Assembly: GCF_016908515.1 (NCBI RefSeq)
Contig: NZ_JAFBEA010000013.1
Location: 1-64,000, forward strand
DNA: 64,000 nucleotides
From: Virgibacillus halotolerans
GTDB taxonomy: Bacteria; Bacillota; Bacilli; Bacillales; Amphibacillaceae
Direction: 5' to 3'
Positions 1-10,181 of this stretch are shown here, piece by piece; position 1 is the stretch's first letter, and each line of letters opens with the position of its first letter. The notes beneath the pieces are model-generated. The model worked only from the letters and a program-made list of their open reading frames with translations. It searched no databases and was not told where the DNA came from. Made by a program: the position numbers and the translations under genes.

Positions 1-93
1 CACACCTGTTCCCATACCGAACACAGCAGTTAAGCTCTTCAGCGCCGATGGTAGTTGGGGCTTTGCCCCTGCAAGAGTAGGACGTCGCCAGGC
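1..93 (+). rRNA. rrf: 5S ribosomal RNA, 3' part
   Basis: The window opens inside a 5S rRNA gene. The sequence has the conserved CCATACCGAACACAG block near the start, GATGGTAGT in the middle, and the closing GAGAGTAGG-like and CGTCGCCAGGC segment. About the last 90 of roughly 116 nucleotides are present. The 23S and 16S genes of this operon would lie upstream, outside the window. A terminator follows within 10 bases, so the operon ends here with no tRNA gene after it. Confidence 0.95.
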
Positions 94-100
94 GAATTTA

Positions 101-136
101 AACCCAAGAAGCAATCATGCATCTTGGGTTTTTTTG
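101..136 (+). terminator. rRNA operon terminator
   Basis: AACCCAAGA (101-109) pairs with TCTTGGGTT (122-130) around a 12-base loop, and a run of T follows. It sits just after the 5S rRNA 3' end. Confidence 0.9.
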
Positions 137-636
137 TCGAACAATAAGTTTAATCTTTGTTTGTTTCAAATTAATCCTACATAAAATAAATGATTTCCAG
201 GCAGGAATCAGCAGATTCAGCGTCGAATATATGTAATATGGATGATCGATTACAACTAGATATAAGATCATATTAAGATATTACTTATGCAGTTTGGTGT
301 GAGCAGTAAAACCCCTCCTCAAAAGTATAGGAAAGCTGAAGTGTTAGGTAGAGGAAACTGCCCGCACAAGCCCCAAGCTCTGCAAGCAGGGAATAAAGAC
401 TAAAATGGCCACTTCTAAGTGGCAAGGTCTTTGACACCCACGTGTGGTTCTCAACGAACAAACATTCAGTGGAAGAAAAGAAAACCCCCTCTGAATGAAG
501 TTTCACTTTATCGGCTTTTAAAATAATATATTCATGAAAGTTGTTAATCACTGATGTCATCTAAAGTACGGCCTCCTGTAAAATGCTTGTTTTGTTTCTC
601 TCTTTTTTGTCTAAGATGAATATAGATCAAATCTAT
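137..636. other. Spacer with a hairpin-rich core (396-497)
   Basis: This 500-base AT-rich spacer between the rRNA operon and the ctsR promoter holds no convincing gene. Its core has nested inverted repeats: AAGAC (396-400) with GTCTT (427-431) enclosing GCCACT with AGTGGC (408-423), then CATTCAG (463-469) with CTGAATG (491-497). The pattern suggests a structured RNA or the relic end of an IS200/IS605-like element; neither is proven. Confidence 0.4.
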
Positions 637-664
637 TTGCATCTTGCCTGTTTTCGCGTATAAT
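637..664 (+). promoter_or_regulatory. Sigma-A promoter of the ctsR operon
   Basis: TTGCAT (637-642) and TATAAT (659-664) are separated by 16 bases, directly upstream of the CtsR operator and the ctsR-clpC genes. Confidence 0.75.
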
Positions 665-672
665 AAAATCAT

Positions 673-695
673 AGTCAAAGATAGTCAAAGTCAAA
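673..695 (+). promoter_or_regulatory. CtsR operator, triple heptamer
   Basis: The heptamer AGTCAAA occurs at 673-679, 683-689 and 689-695. The first two have the 3-base spacing of the CtsR box (RGTCAAANANRGTCAAA). The site lies just after the -10 box, so CtsR bound here would block transcription of its own operon. The third, overlapping copy is extra to the usual tandem pair. Confidence 0.85.
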
Positions 696-739
696 ACATA
701 GGCAGAGCTGGCTCATACAGATAAGAGGAGGTGGGCTTG

Positions 740-1207
740 ATGCGCAATATTTCAGATATTATCGAACAACATTTGAAAAAGATCCTACAAGCACAAGGTA
801 AAAATGTCATTGAAATCAAACGAAGTGAGATAGCGGAGTTGTTCCAATGTGTTCCTTCACAAATTAATTATGTGATTAATACGCGTTTTACAATGGAGAA
901 AGGGTATATGGTAGAAAGTAAGCGCGGTGGTGGTGGATATATTCGAATTATCCGGGTCATTCATCAGGACAAATCAGACCTTGTTGAAGAGATTATTGAA
1001 ATGATCAATCCAGTAGTGACACAACAGGCATCTATTGACGTATTGGAACGCCTTTTGGAAGAGCAGATCATTACCGATCGTGAGGCGAAAATTATGCTCA
1101 GTGCGATTGATCGAACTACATTGGCATTTCAATTGCCATTGAGAGATGAGATACGTGCAAGGATTTTGACCGCCATGCTTTCCACATTAAAATATTTAGG
1201 CAAGTGA
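740..1207 (+). CDS. ctsR: CtsR, class III heat-shock repressor
   Basis: CtsR represses clpC, clpP and related protein quality-control genes by binding tandem heptamers, and is released on heat stress and through McsB. The 155-residue protein has the family's N-terminal winged-helix region, with the DNA-contact segment around RGGGGYIRI (about residues 60-70), and a C-terminal dimerisation and McsB-contact part. I chose ATG at 740, 9 bases after AGGAGG (725-730). An upstream GTG at 731 overlaps the ribosome binding site and would add residues not seen in the B. subtilis protein. It is first in the operon and has its own operator at 673-695, so it is autoregulated. Confidence 0.95.
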   Translation: MRNISDIIEQHLKKILQAQGKNVIEIKRSEIAELFQCVPSQINYVINTRFTMEKGYMVESKRGGGGYIRIIRVIHQDKSDLVEEIIEMINPVVTQQASIDVLERLLEEQIITDREAKIMLSAIDRTTLAFQLPLRDEIRARILTAMLSTLKYLGK

Positions 1208-1231
1208 TTCTTGTAAAGGGGGAAAATAATT

Positions 1232-1780
1232 ATGGAATGTCAGGAATGCCATCAACGGCCAGCTACACTTCATTTTACACAAGTAATCAACGGAAACAAA
1301 ACAGAAGTACATGTTTGTGAGGTGTGTGCCAAGGAAAAAGGCTATATGACGTATCCAGAAGAAGGATATTCCCTTCATAATCTACTTTCAGGTTTATTTA
1401 ACTTTGATACGACTCAATTAAAAAACCATCAGGGTCAGGCATTTAAGCAGGAAGAAGAACTAACATGCCCGAAGTGTAAGATGACATTCACTGAATTCAA
1501 AAGCGTAGGTAAATTTGGTTGTGCAACATGTTATGAAACGTTTTCCAGTCGTTTGGACCCGATACTCCGCAGGGTACATGCAGGAAATACGAAGCATGCT
1601 GGTAAGATTCCGAAACGCCAAGGTGGCGATTTGCATACAAAGAAACAGTTGGAGGATTACAAAGCGGAATTGCAGCATTTAATTGAAACGGAAGCATTTG
1701 AAGAGGCTGCAAAGGTCCGAGATAGCATTAATGCATTGAAAAAACAAACGGGTGATCCAGAAACAGGTGAAAATTCATGA
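1232..1780 (+). CDS. mcsA: McsA, activator of the McsB arginine kinase
   Basis: McsA is a zinc-binding partner that activates McsB. The 182-residue protein shows two zinc-finger pairs in its first 100 residues (CQEC with CEVC, then CPKC with CATC). A C-terminal UVR-type helical motif at about residues 137-172 ([11 protein letters not shown]...[10 protein letters not shown]) resembles the M-domain of ClpC. The start codon follows an AAAGGGGGA site. Its stop overlaps the mcsB start (ATGA), so the two are translationally coupled, fitting their function as a complex. Confidence 0.95.
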   Translation: MECQECHQRPATLHFTQVINGNKTEVHVCEVCAKEKGYMTYPEEGYSLHNLLSGLFNFDTTQLKNHQGQAFKQEEELTCPKCKMTFTEFKSVGKFGCATCYETFSSRLDPILRRVHAGNTKHAGKIPKRQGGDLHTKKQLEDYKAELQHLIETEAFEEAAKVRDSINALKKQTGDPETGENS

Positions 1781-2841
1781 CGCTACAACAATTTATGAAT
1801 GAAGCGATTAGTCCCTGGATGCGTGAGGAAGGTCCTGATAGTGATATTATTCTAAGCAGTCGTATACGATTGGCAAGAAACCTATCGGATTTTACTTATC
1901 CGATTTTAGAAGATCAGGAAAGTCTGGAGGAAATTCGCGACTTTTTTGAAAAGGAATATGAACACCAAACTTTTCAAGACTATGAGGACTTTTCATTTAT
2001 TCCAATCCACAATTTAACTGGAATTGAAAGGCGTGTGCTCGTTGAAAAGCATTTAATTAGCCCGCACCTAGCTAAACGGGGAAATGCTGCGGCAGCCATG
2101 ATCTCAAAGAATGAACAGGTGTCTGTAATGATCAACGAAGAGGATCATCTTCGTATCCAGCTCTATTTTCCCGGATACCAATTGCGAAGTGCGTTGGATA
2201 AAGCATTTGAATTCGATGACTGGCTGGAGGAAAAAGTTAATTATGCATTTGATGAAACAAAGGGGTATTTAACAACCTGCCCAACCAATGTAGGAACCGG
2301 AATGCGTGCTTCTGTTATGATGCATCTTCCTGCATTAACAATGACGAAACAAATGAACCAGTTACTACCTGCGATCAACCAATTAGGTCTTGTTGTACGA
2401 GGAATATACGGGGAAGGCAGCGAAGCGCTTGGTAACATTTTTCAAATATCCAATCAGATTACACTTGGTAAATCTGAGGAAGATATTGTAGAGGACTTAA
2501 AAAGTGTTGTGGACCAATTAATACAACATGAGCGAAAAATACGCAGCAGAATGATGGAACATTCCAGCTTACATTTAGAAGATCGTATTTATCGGTCTTA
2601 TGGCGTTCTAGGCTACAGTCGAGTCATTGAGTCAAAAGAGGCTGCAAAGTGTATATCAAATGTTAGATTAGGAATTGATTTGGGAATCATTAAAGATACT
2701 CCGCAGAATATACTTAGTGAATTAATGACGCTTATACAGCCAGGATTTCTGCAGCAATATGCAAAGCGGGAATTAACAACGAAAGAACGAGATATTTTAA
2801 GGGCTTCACTGATCCGTGAAAGGTTACAATTGGAAAAATAG
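1777..2841 (+). CDS. mcsB: McsB, protein arginine kinase
   Basis: McsB phosphorylates arginines on misfolded proteins, marking them for ClpCP, and inactivates CtsR. The 354-residue protein has the phosphagen-kinase catalytic domain: [10 protein letters not shown] near residue 28, and the [12 protein letters not shown] loop near 167-178 with the catalytic-site cysteine. Near the C-terminus RDILRA (about 338) matches the phospho-arginine pocket motif RDxxRA. It overlaps mcsA by 4 bases and is followed 11 bases later by clpC. The set is the complete ctsR-mcsA-mcsB-clpC module. Confidence 0.96.
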   Translation: MTLQQFMNEAISPWMREEGPDSDIILSSRIRLARNLSDFTYPILEDQESLEEIRDFFEKEYEHQTFQDYEDFSFIPIHNLTGIERRVLVEKHLISPHLAKRGNAAAAMISKNEQVSVMINEEDHLRIQLYFPGYQLRSALDKAFEFDDWLEEKVNYAFDETKGYLTTCPTNVGTGMRASVMMHLPALTMTKQMNQLLPAINQLGLVVRGIYGEGSEALGNIFQISNQITLGKSEEDIVEDLKSVVDQLIQHERKIRSRMMEHSSLHLEDRIYRSYGVLGYSRVIESKEAAKCISNVRLGIDLGIIKDTPQNILSELMTLIQPGFLQQYAKRELTTKERDILRASLIRERLQLEK

Positions 2842-2852
2842 GAGGAAACCAC

Positions 2853-5279
2853 ATGATGTTTGGACGTTTTACAGAAAGAGCACAGAAAGTATTGGCATTA
2901 TCCCAGGAGGAAGCAGTTCGTCTTGGTCACAGCAATATAGGAACAGAGCATATCCTGTTAGGACTTGTCCGTGAAGGGGATGGGATAGCCGCAAAAGCTT
3001 TAGAGTCCTTAGGATTAGAAGTACCAAAGATTCAGGAAGAAGTGGAAAAGTTAATTGGTGCTGGTAAGCAACCCATGCAATCCATTCACTATACCCCACG
3101 CGCGAAAAAAGTAGTGGAACTATCTCAGGATGAAGCAAGAAAGCTAGGGCACTCTTATGTGGGAACAGAACATATTTTATTAGGTTTGATTCGTGAAGGA
3201 GAAGGTGTAGCTGCACGTGTATTAAATAACCTTGGGGTAAGCTTAAACAAGGCGAGGCAGCAAGTACTGCAACTTTTAGGCAGTAATGAGTCACAAGCTG
3301 GTCGTCAGAACCGTGGTCAGCAATCCAGTGCTAATACACCAACCCTTGATTCATTGGCAAGGGACCTAACTGTAAGTGCAAAGGAAGGTAAAATTGATCC
3401 AGTTATTGGCCGTGGTAAGGAAATCGAACGCGTGATCCAAGTCCTGAGTCGACGTACCAAAAATAACCCTGTACTTATTGGTGAACCTGGGGTTGGTAAA
3501 ACGGCTGTAGCGGAAGGATTGGCACAGCAAATTATTGACAATGAAATACCGGAAACACTGCGCGATAAACGAGTAATGACCTTGGATATGGGGACCGTTG
3601 TAGCGGGAACGAAATATCGCGGTGAATTTGAAGACCGTTTGAAAAAAGTCATGGAAGAAATTCGTCAGGCCGGAAATATAATCTTATTTATTGATGAATT
3701 GCATACATTAATTGGAGCTGGTGGCGCAGAAGGTGCGATTGACGCTTCAAATATTTTAAAACCATCTCTATCTCGTGGTGAATTGCAATGTATCGGTGCA
3801 ACTACCTTGGATGAGTATCGCAAGTATATTGAGAAAGACGCAGCGTTGGAGCGCCGTTTTCAACCAATCACGGTGGATGAACCTACACTTGAAGAGACAG
3901 TACAAATTTTAGGTGGATTGCGTGATCGTTATGAAGCACATCACCGGGTAACAATTACAGATGAGGCAATAGAAGCAGCTGCAAACCTTTCTGACCGATA
4001 TATTACTGAGCGTTTCCTACCGGATAAAGCGATAGATCTTATCGATGAGGCTGGATCAAAGGTTCGTTTACGTTCATACACCATTCCACCCAATTTGAAG
4101 GAATTGGAACAAAAGTTGGAGGAAGTGCGTAAAGAAAAGGATGCATCTGTGCAAAGCCAAGAATTTGAAAAGGCTGCGTCTTTACGTGATTCAGAGCAGC
4201 GTCTGCGTGAAGAATTGGAGAAAACAAAAGATCAGTGGAAAGAGAAGCAGGGACAAACAGATACCGAGGTAACGGTCGAGGATATTGCGAGTGTTGTGTC
4301 CATCTGGACGGGTGTACCTGTTTCTAAATTAACAAAGGATGAAAGCCAACGCTTATTAAATATGGAAAATATATTACATGGTCGTGTCATTGGCCAAGAT
4401 GAAGCTGTTGACGCCGTGTCAAAAGCCATTCGAAGGGCGCGTGCGGGCTTGAAGGATCCAAAACGTCCCATTGGTTCATTTATATTCCTGGGACCAACAG
4501 GGGTCGGTAAAACGGAGCTTGCACGTGCATTAGCTGAAGCGATGTTCGCTGATGAGGATGCGATGATTCGCATTGATATGTCAGAGTACATGGAAAAACA
4601 CTCCACTTCTCGTCTGGTTGGTTCACCTCCAGGTTATGTCGGATATGAAGAAGGTGGACAATTAACAGAGAAGGTACGTAGAAAACCATATTCTGTTGTC
4701 TTACTTGATGAGGTGGAGAAAGCACATCCAGAAGTATTTAATATCTTGTTGCAAGTACTAGAGGATGGACGCTTAACCGACTCAAAAGGTCGGGTGGTTG
4801 ATTTCCGTAATACGGTACTTATTATGACCTCCAACGTCGGGGCAAGCGAACTACAGAAAAATAAATATGTTGGCTTTACACTGGATGATGAGGGGCAGCA
4901 ATACAAGGATATGAAGACAAAGGTTACCGATGAAATGAAGAAAGTCTTTCGTCCTGAATTCTTAAACCGAATTGATGAAATGATCGTATTCCATTCATTA
5001 GAGAGAAAACATATGAAAGATATTGTGACGCTGATGATTGAACAACTTCAGCGCCGCCTGAAAGAACAGGATATCGACTTCTCCATCACGGATAAAGGAA
5101 TCGAGAAAATTGCTTCAGATGGTTATGATCCGGAATATGGAGCACGTCCATTACGTCGTTCTATTCAAAAGAACATTGAGAATTTAATGTCAGAGGAATT
5201 GTTAAAAGGAACAATTAATAAAGAGGAAAAAATAAAAATCGGTCTGAATAATAAAGGGGAATTTATTATTCTCTCATAA
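2853..5279 (+). CDS. clpC: ClpC, AAA+ unfoldase of the ClpCP protease
   Basis: ClpC unfolds substrates and feeds them to ClpP. The 808-residue protein has two N-terminal Clp repeats (about 1-145), a first AAA+ module with Walker A GEPGVGKT and Walker B LFIDELH, and a coiled M-domain with a UVR-like stretch near residues 415-450. A second AAA+ module has GPTGVGKT and [11 protein letters not shown]. The VGF in [10 protein letters not shown] is the ClpP-docking loop. Length is typical of Bacillaceae ClpC (about 810). The start MMFGRF matches B. subtilis and follows AGGAGG. A terminator at 5303-5336 closes the operon. Confidence 0.97.
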   Translation: MMFGRFTERAQKVLALSQEEAVRLGHSNIGTEHILLGLVREGDGIAAKALESLGLEVPKIQEEVEKLIGAGKQPMQSIHYTPRAKKVVELSQDEARKLGHSYVGTEHILLGLIREGEGVAARVLNNLGVSLNKARQQVLQLLGSNESQAGRQNRGQQSSANTPTLDSLARDLTVSAKEGKIDPVIGRGKEIERVIQVLSRRTKNNPVLIGEPGVGKTAVAEGLAQQIIDNEIPETLRDKRVMTLDMGTVVAGTKYRGEFEDRLKKVMEEIRQAGNIILFIDELHTLIGAGGAEGAIDASNILKPSLSRGELQCIGATTLDEYRKYIEKDAALERRFQPITVDEPTLEETVQILGGLRDRYEAHHRVTITDEAIEAAANLSDRYITERFLPDKAIDLIDEAGSKVRLRSYTIPPNLKELEQKLEEVRKEKDASVQSQEFEKAASLRDSEQRLREELEKTKDQWKEKQGQTDTEVTVEDIASVVSIWTGVPVSKLTKDESQRLLNMENILHGRVIGQDEAVDAVSKAIRRARAGLKDPKRPIGSFIFLGPTGVGKTELARALAEAMFADEDAMIRIDMSEYMEKHSTSRLVGSPPGYVGYEEGGQLTEKVRRKPYSVVLLDEVEKAHPEVFNILLQVLEDGRLTDSKGRVVDFRNTVLIMTSNVGASELQKNKYVGFTLDDEGQQYKDMKTKVTDEMKKVFRPEFLNRIDEMIVFHSLERKHMKDIVTLMIEQLQRRLKEQDIDFSITDKGIEKIASDGYDPEYGARPLRRSIQKNIENLMSEELLKGTINKEEKIKIGLNNKGEFIILS

Positions 5280-5302
5280 AGGTTATCGTATTTGATGTGA
5301 TT

Positions 5303-5336
5303 AAAGCTGGAAGGGGATATTCTTCCAGCTTTTTTT
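5303..5336 (+). terminator. Terminator of the ctsR-clpC operon
   Basis: AAAGCTGGAAG (5303-5313) pairs with CTTCCAGCTTT (5322-5332), followed by T residues. It separates clpC from radA, which therefore probably uses its own promoter. A TATAAT at 5448-5453 upstream of radA is a candidate -10 box without a good -35. Confidence 0.9.
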
Positions 5337-5476
5337 CATCATCTGGTCTCCTATTAATTGTGTATGAATATGACATGTGTGGCATAAATATGGAAGAAAA
5401 AGACTGAATTGATAGGTGGCTGTAACCAAAAAATGCAGTTAATCGTATATAATAGATTTAGAAGGGATAGATTGTT

Positions 5477-6850
5477 TTGGCGAAACGTAAAACCAAGTAT
5501 GTATGTCAGGAATGTGGCTATGAATCAGCCAAATGGATGGGAAAGTGTCCTGAATGTCATCAGTGGAACTCAATGGTTGAGGAAGTGGAAGCATCAAGTG
5601 TGAGGAATCAGCATACATTTAGTGGTGGTATCCAAACAGCGGCTAAGCCGGAGAAAATTACTGCTATTGAATCGCAAAAGGAACCTCGTGTGACGACGAA
5701 GATGAAGGAATTTAATCGGGTACTTGGTGGGGGGATTGTTCCTGGATCACTTGTACTGATTGGCGGAGACCCCGGAATTGGAAAATCAACGCTATTATTA
5801 CAAATATCATCTCAATTAGCAGAGAAGCAAGTACCTGTCCTATACATTTCTGGAGAGGAATCAACACAGCAAACCAAACTTCGTGCAGATCGCCTCGACG
5901 TAAAAGCAGATTTACTATATGTTTTGGCGGAGACCAATATGTTTGATATCGCTAAGCAAATTGATGAGGTAAAGCCATCTTTTGTTGTGATTGACTCCAT
6001 ACAAACAATCTTTCGTGAGGAAGTCGCCAGTGCGCCTGGCAGTGTAACACAGGTTCGTGAATGTACCAACGAATTAATGAAAATAGCCAAAACAAATGGA
6101 ATCCCCATATTTATTGTTGGGCATGTTACGAAAGAAGGGGCAATTGCGGGTCCGAGAATGCTTGAGCACATGGTAGATGCGGTCCTATATTTTGAAGGTG
6201 AACGACACCACACGTATCGTATTCTGCGAGGGGTAAAAAATCGTTTCGGTAGTACAAACGAGATGGGTATTTTTGAAATGAAGGAAGAAGGATTGCGGGA
6301 AGTGATGAACCCCTCCGAAATATTCCTGGAAGAACGCTCGCAAGGCGCAGCTGGGTCAACAGTTGTCGCTTCGATGGAAGGCACCAGACCAGTACTGGTC
6401 GAAATTCAGGCATTAATTTCTCCATCAAGTTTTGGTAATCCACGTAGAATGGCTACTGGAATTGACAATAATCGTGTTCCATTATTAATGGCAGTTTTAG
6501 AAAAACGGGTAGGTCTTATGCTGCAAAATCAGGATGCTTATATAAAAGTCGCTGGGGGAGTAAAGCTCGATGAACCTGCGATTGACTTAGCGATTGCTGT
6601 TAGTATTGCCTCCAGTTTTCGTGACCAGCCTACAAAGCCAGAAGATATCTTTATTGGTGAAGTCGGATTAACAGGCGAGATCAGACGAGTATCGAGAATT
6701 GACCAACGGGTACAAGAAGCTGCTAAACTCGGATTTAAACGTGTTGTTTGTCCGAAGAAAAATCTAGGTGGATGGACAGTCCCTGCGGGTATACAGGTTG
6801 TCGGAGTAGACACGGTACAGGAGGCACTGGAAGTTGGTTTGGAACGATAG
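5477..6850 (+). CDS. radA: RadA/Sms, DNA repair ATPase
   Basis: RadA is a RecA-like helicase that promotes branch migration during recombination and transformation. The 457-residue protein has an N-terminal C4 zinc finger (CQECGYES...CPEC, residues 10-27), Walker [11 protein letters not shown], the RadA-specific KNRFG motif, and a C-terminal Lon-protease-like domain. The start is TTG, giving [10 protein letters not shown] like B. subtilis, preceded by GAAGGGA. In B. subtilis and many relatives disA follows immediately. Here disA is absent and the next gene is yacL after 185 bases. Confidence 0.96.
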   Translation: MAKRKTKYVCQECGYESAKWMGKCPECHQWNSMVEEVEASSVRNQHTFSGGIQTAAKPEKITAIESQKEPRVTTKMKEFNRVLGGGIVPGSLVLIGGDPGIGKSTLLLQISSQLAEKQVPVLYISGEESTQQTKLRADRLDVKADLLYVLAETNMFDIAKQIDEVKPSFVVIDSIQTIFREEVASAPGSVTQVRECTNELMKIAKTNGIPIFIVGHVTKEGAIAGPRMLEHMVDAVLYFEGERHHTYRILRGVKNRFGSTNEMGIFEMKEEGLREVMNPSEIFLEERSQGAAGSTVVASMEGTRPVLVEIQALISPSSFGNPRRMATGIDNNRVPLLMAVLEKRVGLMLQNQDAYIKVAGGVKLDEPAIDLAIAVSIASSFRDQPTKPEDIFIGEVGLTGEIRRVSRIDQRVQEAAKLGFKRVVCPKKNLGGWTVPAGIQVVGVDTVQEALEVGLER

Positions 6851-6920
6851 AATTGTAAATAACAAAAACAAAACAATTGTTATCTATCATCTGCTATGAT
6901 ATAATTTTACGTTTACAAAA

Positions 6921-6949
6921 TTGAAACACTTTAAAAAATATGCTATCAT
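6921..6949 (+). promoter_or_regulatory. Promoter upstream of yacL
   Basis: TTGAAA (6921-6926) and TATCAT (6944-6949) lie 17 bases apart, with an extended -10 TG (TGCTATCAT). The promoter sits in the gap where disA is normally found, so yacL has its own transcription here. Confidence 0.65.
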
Positions 6950-7035
6950 TTAGTTGATATTATAGGGTTTTGTTTACTTTTATAGATTAAATTTCTTTTG
7001 AGAAGGCAATAATAACAGATAAGGAGGTGGCAGTG

Positions 7036-8130
7036 GTGTTAAAAAAGATAGTTCATTTATTTTTTATCATTACAGGTGGGGCCGTTGGATATGTATACGG
7101 GCCGACTATTATTAAAATATTAAACTTTACAGATGCAAGATGGGTGGCATCATCCTATGTTGGTTTGTTAATCGGAGCTATTATCTTATTTCTTATTTCC
7201 TATTGGCTGGTTGATTACGTCGTAAACTTTTTACGTTGGATTGAGGAAGCACTCATCAAGATTCCAGTGGGAGATTTGTTCTTTGGCAGTATTGGGTTGA
7301 TTGTCGGCTTAGTGATCGCTTATTTAATTAATATGACGCTGCAGGATATTAATATTCAAGTTGTCTCACAAGTTTTACCGCTCTTTATTACTATTTTATT
7401 AGGTTATTTTGGGTTTCAGGTTGGATTTAGAAGAAGAGAAGAATTTGTGAATCTGTTAAATATTAATAAAAAAGAACGTGATAAAAAGCGCGTTGCTGAT
7501 GGTGATGAAGATGTAGTGGTTCCAAAAGCAAAAATTTTAGACACAAGTGTTATTATTGACGGTCGGATTGCAGACATTTGTCAAACGAACTTTCTAGAAG
7601 GAACGATTGTTATTCCTCAGTTTGTACTTGGCGAATTGCAGCATATCGCTGATTCGTCCGATGCATTAAAGCGGAATAGAGGACGTCGTGGTTTGGATGT
7701 GCTCAATCGTATTCAAAAGGAACTTCCTGTTAAGGTAGAAATTTACGAGGGCGACTTTGAGGATATTCCAGAAGTGGACAGTAAATTGATCAAACTTGCT
7801 AAGGTTATCGGTGGCATTGTTGTAACTAATGATTTTAACTTAAATAAAGTGTGTGATCTACAAGGTGTTAGTGTGCTGAATATCAATGATTTAGCAAATG
7901 CGGTTAAGCCGGTTGTTTTACCTGGAGAAGAGTTGATGGTTCAGGTCATTAAAGATGGTAAAGAACAAAATCAGGGTATTGCATATTTGGATGACGGTAC
8001 AATGATTGTTGTGGAAGAAGGTCGGGACTATATTGGTAAAACAATTGAAGTGTTGATTACCAGTGTTCTCCAGACATCAGCAGGCCGTATGATCTTTGCA
8101 AAACCAAAATTACTTGAAAAAGCATTGTAA
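7036..8130 (+). CDS. yacL: YacL-type membrane PIN/TRAM-domain protein
   Basis: This is a conserved Firmicute membrane protein with a probable RNA-acting nuclease domain; its substrate is not known to me. The 364-residue protein has four hydrophobic segments in the first 130 residues. A PIN domain begins at [13 protein letters not shown], with further acidic residues at VTNDFNL, and a C-terminal TRAM-like domain covers about 295-355. I chose GTG at 7036 ([10 protein letters not shown]), 7 bases after AGGAGGT; the open frame also has GTG at 7027. A strong terminator follows. In B. subtilis ispD and ispF come next, but here gltX does. Confidence 0.9.
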   Translation: MLKKIVHLFFIITGGAVGYVYGPTIIKILNFTDARWVASSYVGLLIGAIILFLISYWLVDYVVNFLRWIEEALIKIPVGDLFFGSIGLIVGLVIAYLINMTLQDINIQVVSQVLPLFITILLGYFGFQVGFRRREEFVNLLNINKKERDKKRVADGDEDVVVPKAKILDTSVIIDGRIADICQTNFLEGTIVIPQFVLGELQHIADSSDALKRNRGRRGLDVLNRIQKELPVKVEIYEGDFEDIPEVDSKLIKLAKVIGGIVVTNDFNLNKVCDLQGVSVLNINDLANAVKPVVLPGEELMVQVIKDGKEQNQGIAYLDDGTMIVVEEGRDYIGKTIEVLITSVLQTSAGRMIFAKPKLLEKAL

Positions 8131-8151
8131 AAGGGGTATAACTTATAATGT

Positions 8152-8187
8152 ACAAAAGTGATAACAAAACTTGTTATCGCTTTTTGT
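8152..8187 (+). terminator. Terminator after yacL
   Basis: ACAAAAGTGATAACAA pairs with TTGTTATCGCTTTTTGT (8171-8187), about 16 pairs including a G-T, with a T-rich right arm. Confidence 0.8.
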
Positions 8188-8203
8188 GCTATCTTTTAGA
8201 ATA

Positions 8204-8220
8204 CTTGGCTGATCGCCAAG
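8204..8220. repeat. Short inverted repeat CTTGGC/GCCAAG
   Basis: CTTGGC (8204-8209) and GCCAAG (8215-8220) form a 6-bp hairpin upstream of gltX. The same arms occur in the repeat at 18629-18645, and GCCAAG also ends the one at 10154-10159, so it may be a reduced family member. Confidence 0.35.
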
Positions 8221-8289
8221 ATTTAACGGCGAAAGCCTGAGCTTATTATATATATTAAAAAAATAACTTTAACACTCGAAAGGAGAAAC

Positions 8290-9762
8290 ATGATGGGAAG
8301 CGAAGTACGTGTACGCTATGCACCGAGTCCAACCGGACATTTACACATTGGGAATGCAAGAACGGCACTATTTAACTACTTATATGCAAAACATTTTAAT
8401 GGGAAGTTTATTATTCGAATTGAGGATACCGATGATAAAAGGAATGTAGCTGGTGGCGAAGAAAGTCAGCTAAGGTTTTTAAAATGGCTTGGTATTGAAT
8501 GGGATGAAGGTGCTGATATCGGCGGCGACTTTGGACCATACCGTCAGATGGAAAGACTGGACTTATACAATAAATACGTGGAAAAATTGTTAGCACGTGG
8601 TCTGGCTTATAAATGTTATATGACGGAAGAAGAGCTGGATGCTGAGCGGGAAGAACAACGTGCCAATGGACAAGTACCAAAGTATTCTGGCGCACATCGT
8701 GATTTGACAGCGGAACAAATTGCTCAATTTGAAGCAGAAGGTCGTAAGCCGAGCATCCGTATGCGTGTGCCTGAGAATCATACGTACACATTTAATGACC
8801 TTGTTCGCGGGAATATTTCGATCGAATCCAGTGACTTTGGTGATTGGGTGATTGTGAAGAAGAATGGTATTCCGACGTATAACTTTGCAGTAGCAATTGA
8901 TGATCATTTAATGAAAATATCACATGTCCTGCGTGGAGAAGAGCATATTTCCAACACACCTAAACAGATGATGGTTTACGATGCATTTGATTGGGAAGCA
9001 CCGAAGTTCGGTCATATGACGTTAATTTTAAATGAAGACCGTAAAAAGTTAAGTAAGCGAGATCAGCATATCTTGCAATTCATTGAGCAATACCATAATC
9101 TTGGTTATTTACCTGAAGCATTGTTTAACTTCATTGCTTTATTAGGCTGGTCACCAGTTGGCGAAGAGGAAATTTTTGATAAACCAACATTGATTGATAT
9201 TTTTGACCCAGAACGTTTATCAACATCTGCGGCAATCTTTGACCCACAAAAGCTAAAATGGATGAACAATGAATATATTAAAGCATCTGATCTGGAAACA
9301 GTTGTACAGTTAGCGATGCCACATTTAATTGAAGCAGGTAAAATACCTAAGGATATGAATGATGAACAGCGTATTTGGACAGAAAAAATGATTGCACTGT
9401 ACAAAGATCAATTACGTTATGGTGCAGAAATTGTCGAATTGTCGGAGCTGTTTTTCCATGATACGCTCACATATGATGAAGGTGCAAAAGAAGTTTTACA
9501 GGGCGAGCAGGTTGCGGAAGTGCTTCAGGTGTTTGCTGATAAATTGATTCATTTGGATGACTTTACAAAGGACTCCATTAAAGCGCAATTTAAAGCAACG
9601 CAAAAAGAAACAGGGCACAGAGGTAAAAAACTGTTCATGCCAATTCGTGTTGCTACAACTGGAGAAACACATGGCCCCGAGTTACCTTTTGCGATTGAGC
9701 TGTTAGGAAAAGATGTCATCCTGGCACGTTTAGATCAAGTCTTAAAGGATATTGGCGCATAA
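8290..9762 (+). CDS. gltX: Glutamyl-tRNA synthetase
   Basis: It charges tRNA-Glu, and in Bacillaceae also tRNA-Gln, whose product is then amidated by GatCAB. The 490-residue class I synthetase has the HIGH motif as [10 protein letters not shown] near residue 17, and the KMSKS-type loop as KLSKRDQ near residue 257. The C-terminal third is the alpha-helical anticodon-binding domain. The start follows AAAGGAGAAAC. It stands alone between the yacL terminator and the cysE T-box rather than following ispDF. Confidence 0.97.
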   Translation: MMGSEVRVRYAPSPTGHLHIGNARTALFNYLYAKHFNGKFIIRIEDTDDKRNVAGGEESQLRFLKWLGIEWDEGADIGGDFGPYRQMERLDLYNKYVEKLLARGLAYKCYMTEEELDAEREEQRANGQVPKYSGAHRDLTAEQIAQFEAEGRKPSIRMRVPENHTYTFNDLVRGNISIESSDFGDWVIVKKNGIPTYNFAVAIDDHLMKISHVLRGEEHISNTPKQMMVYDAFDWEAPKFGHMTLILNEDRKKLSKRDQHILQFIEQYHNLGYLPEALFNFIALLGWSPVGEEEIFDKPTLIDIFDPERLSTSAAIFDPQKLKWMNNEYIKASDLETVVQLAMPHLIEAGKIPKDMNDEQRIWTEKMIALYKDQLRYGAEIVELSELFFHDTLTYDEGAKEVLQGEQVAEVLQVFADKLIHLDDFTKDSIKAQFKATQKETGHRGKKLFMPIRVATTGETHGPELPFAIELLGKDVILARLDQVLKDIGA

Positions 9763-9825
9763 TAAGCTATCGGACAAGCCTATATTATTCACATTAGGCG
9801 ATAAATATAATATAGTAAGGTTATA

Positions 9826-10074
9826 TGGAACGTTGAAGAGGGAAAGTAGGAAATAATCCGCTTATACAGAGAGAATCACCTTTGGCTGGGAGTGATTTTA
9901 AGCATTGTTTTCGAAGTGCCCCTTGGAGTCCGTTATGGAAATGAAGTACATAACGGCGGTATTCTACCGTTATCAGAGCACAAGTTGAGAGGATTTTATG
10001 CCTCTAAACAGAGTGGAACCGCGCGAATAAGCGTCTCTGAGTAATCATTTACTTGAGGGGCGCTTATTTTTTAT
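9826..10074 (+). promoter_or_regulatory. T-box riboswitch, cysteine type
   Basis: This leader senses uncharged tRNA and controls cysE-cysS by antitermination. The T-box core AGAGTGGAACCGCG is at 10010-10023. An upstream GAAG-TGC-CCC context places the Cys specifier codon TGC at 9917-9919, in keeping with the downstream genes. A stem-I AGAGAG motif is near 9869. The terminator (10026-10074) pairs AATAAGCG with CGCTTATT and ends in a T run. TATAAT at 9806-9811 is a likely -10 box, though no clear -35 is seen. Confidence 0.92.
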
Positions 10075-10084
10075 TTTTAGCAGA

Positions 10085-10164
10085 TAGGAAAGTATAAAAC
10101 TTTCCTACTGCATAAGTGCAACTAAGGCATTCGCCATTAAAGACTTGGCGAATGCCAAGTTTTC
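10085..10164. repeat. Hairpin pair and dispersed repeat upstream of cysE
   Basis: The first hairpin pairs TAGGAAAGT (10085-10093) with ACTTTCCTA (10099-10107). Next is a repeat: a 17-base ATAAGTGCAACTAAGGC block (10112-10128), an 11-bp stem GGCATTCGCCA with TGGCGAATGCC (10126-10156), and GCCAAGTTTTC (10154-10164). The same head and tail recur at 18613-18650. Confidence 0.6.
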
Positions 10165-10181
10165 TAATCAACAGGGGGTGC

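Noticed and set aside
285-560. 91-residue minus-strand open frame in the post-rRNA spacer
   Set aside because: It has no usable ribosome binding site, no recognisable domain, and lies over nested hairpins. A 38-codon plus-strand frame at 287 is rejected for the same reasons.
2869-3294. 141-residue minus-strand open frame within clpC, and similar long antisense frames in radA, rpoC and fusA
   Set aside because: They are shadows of conserved genes and have no family features or ribosome binding sites.
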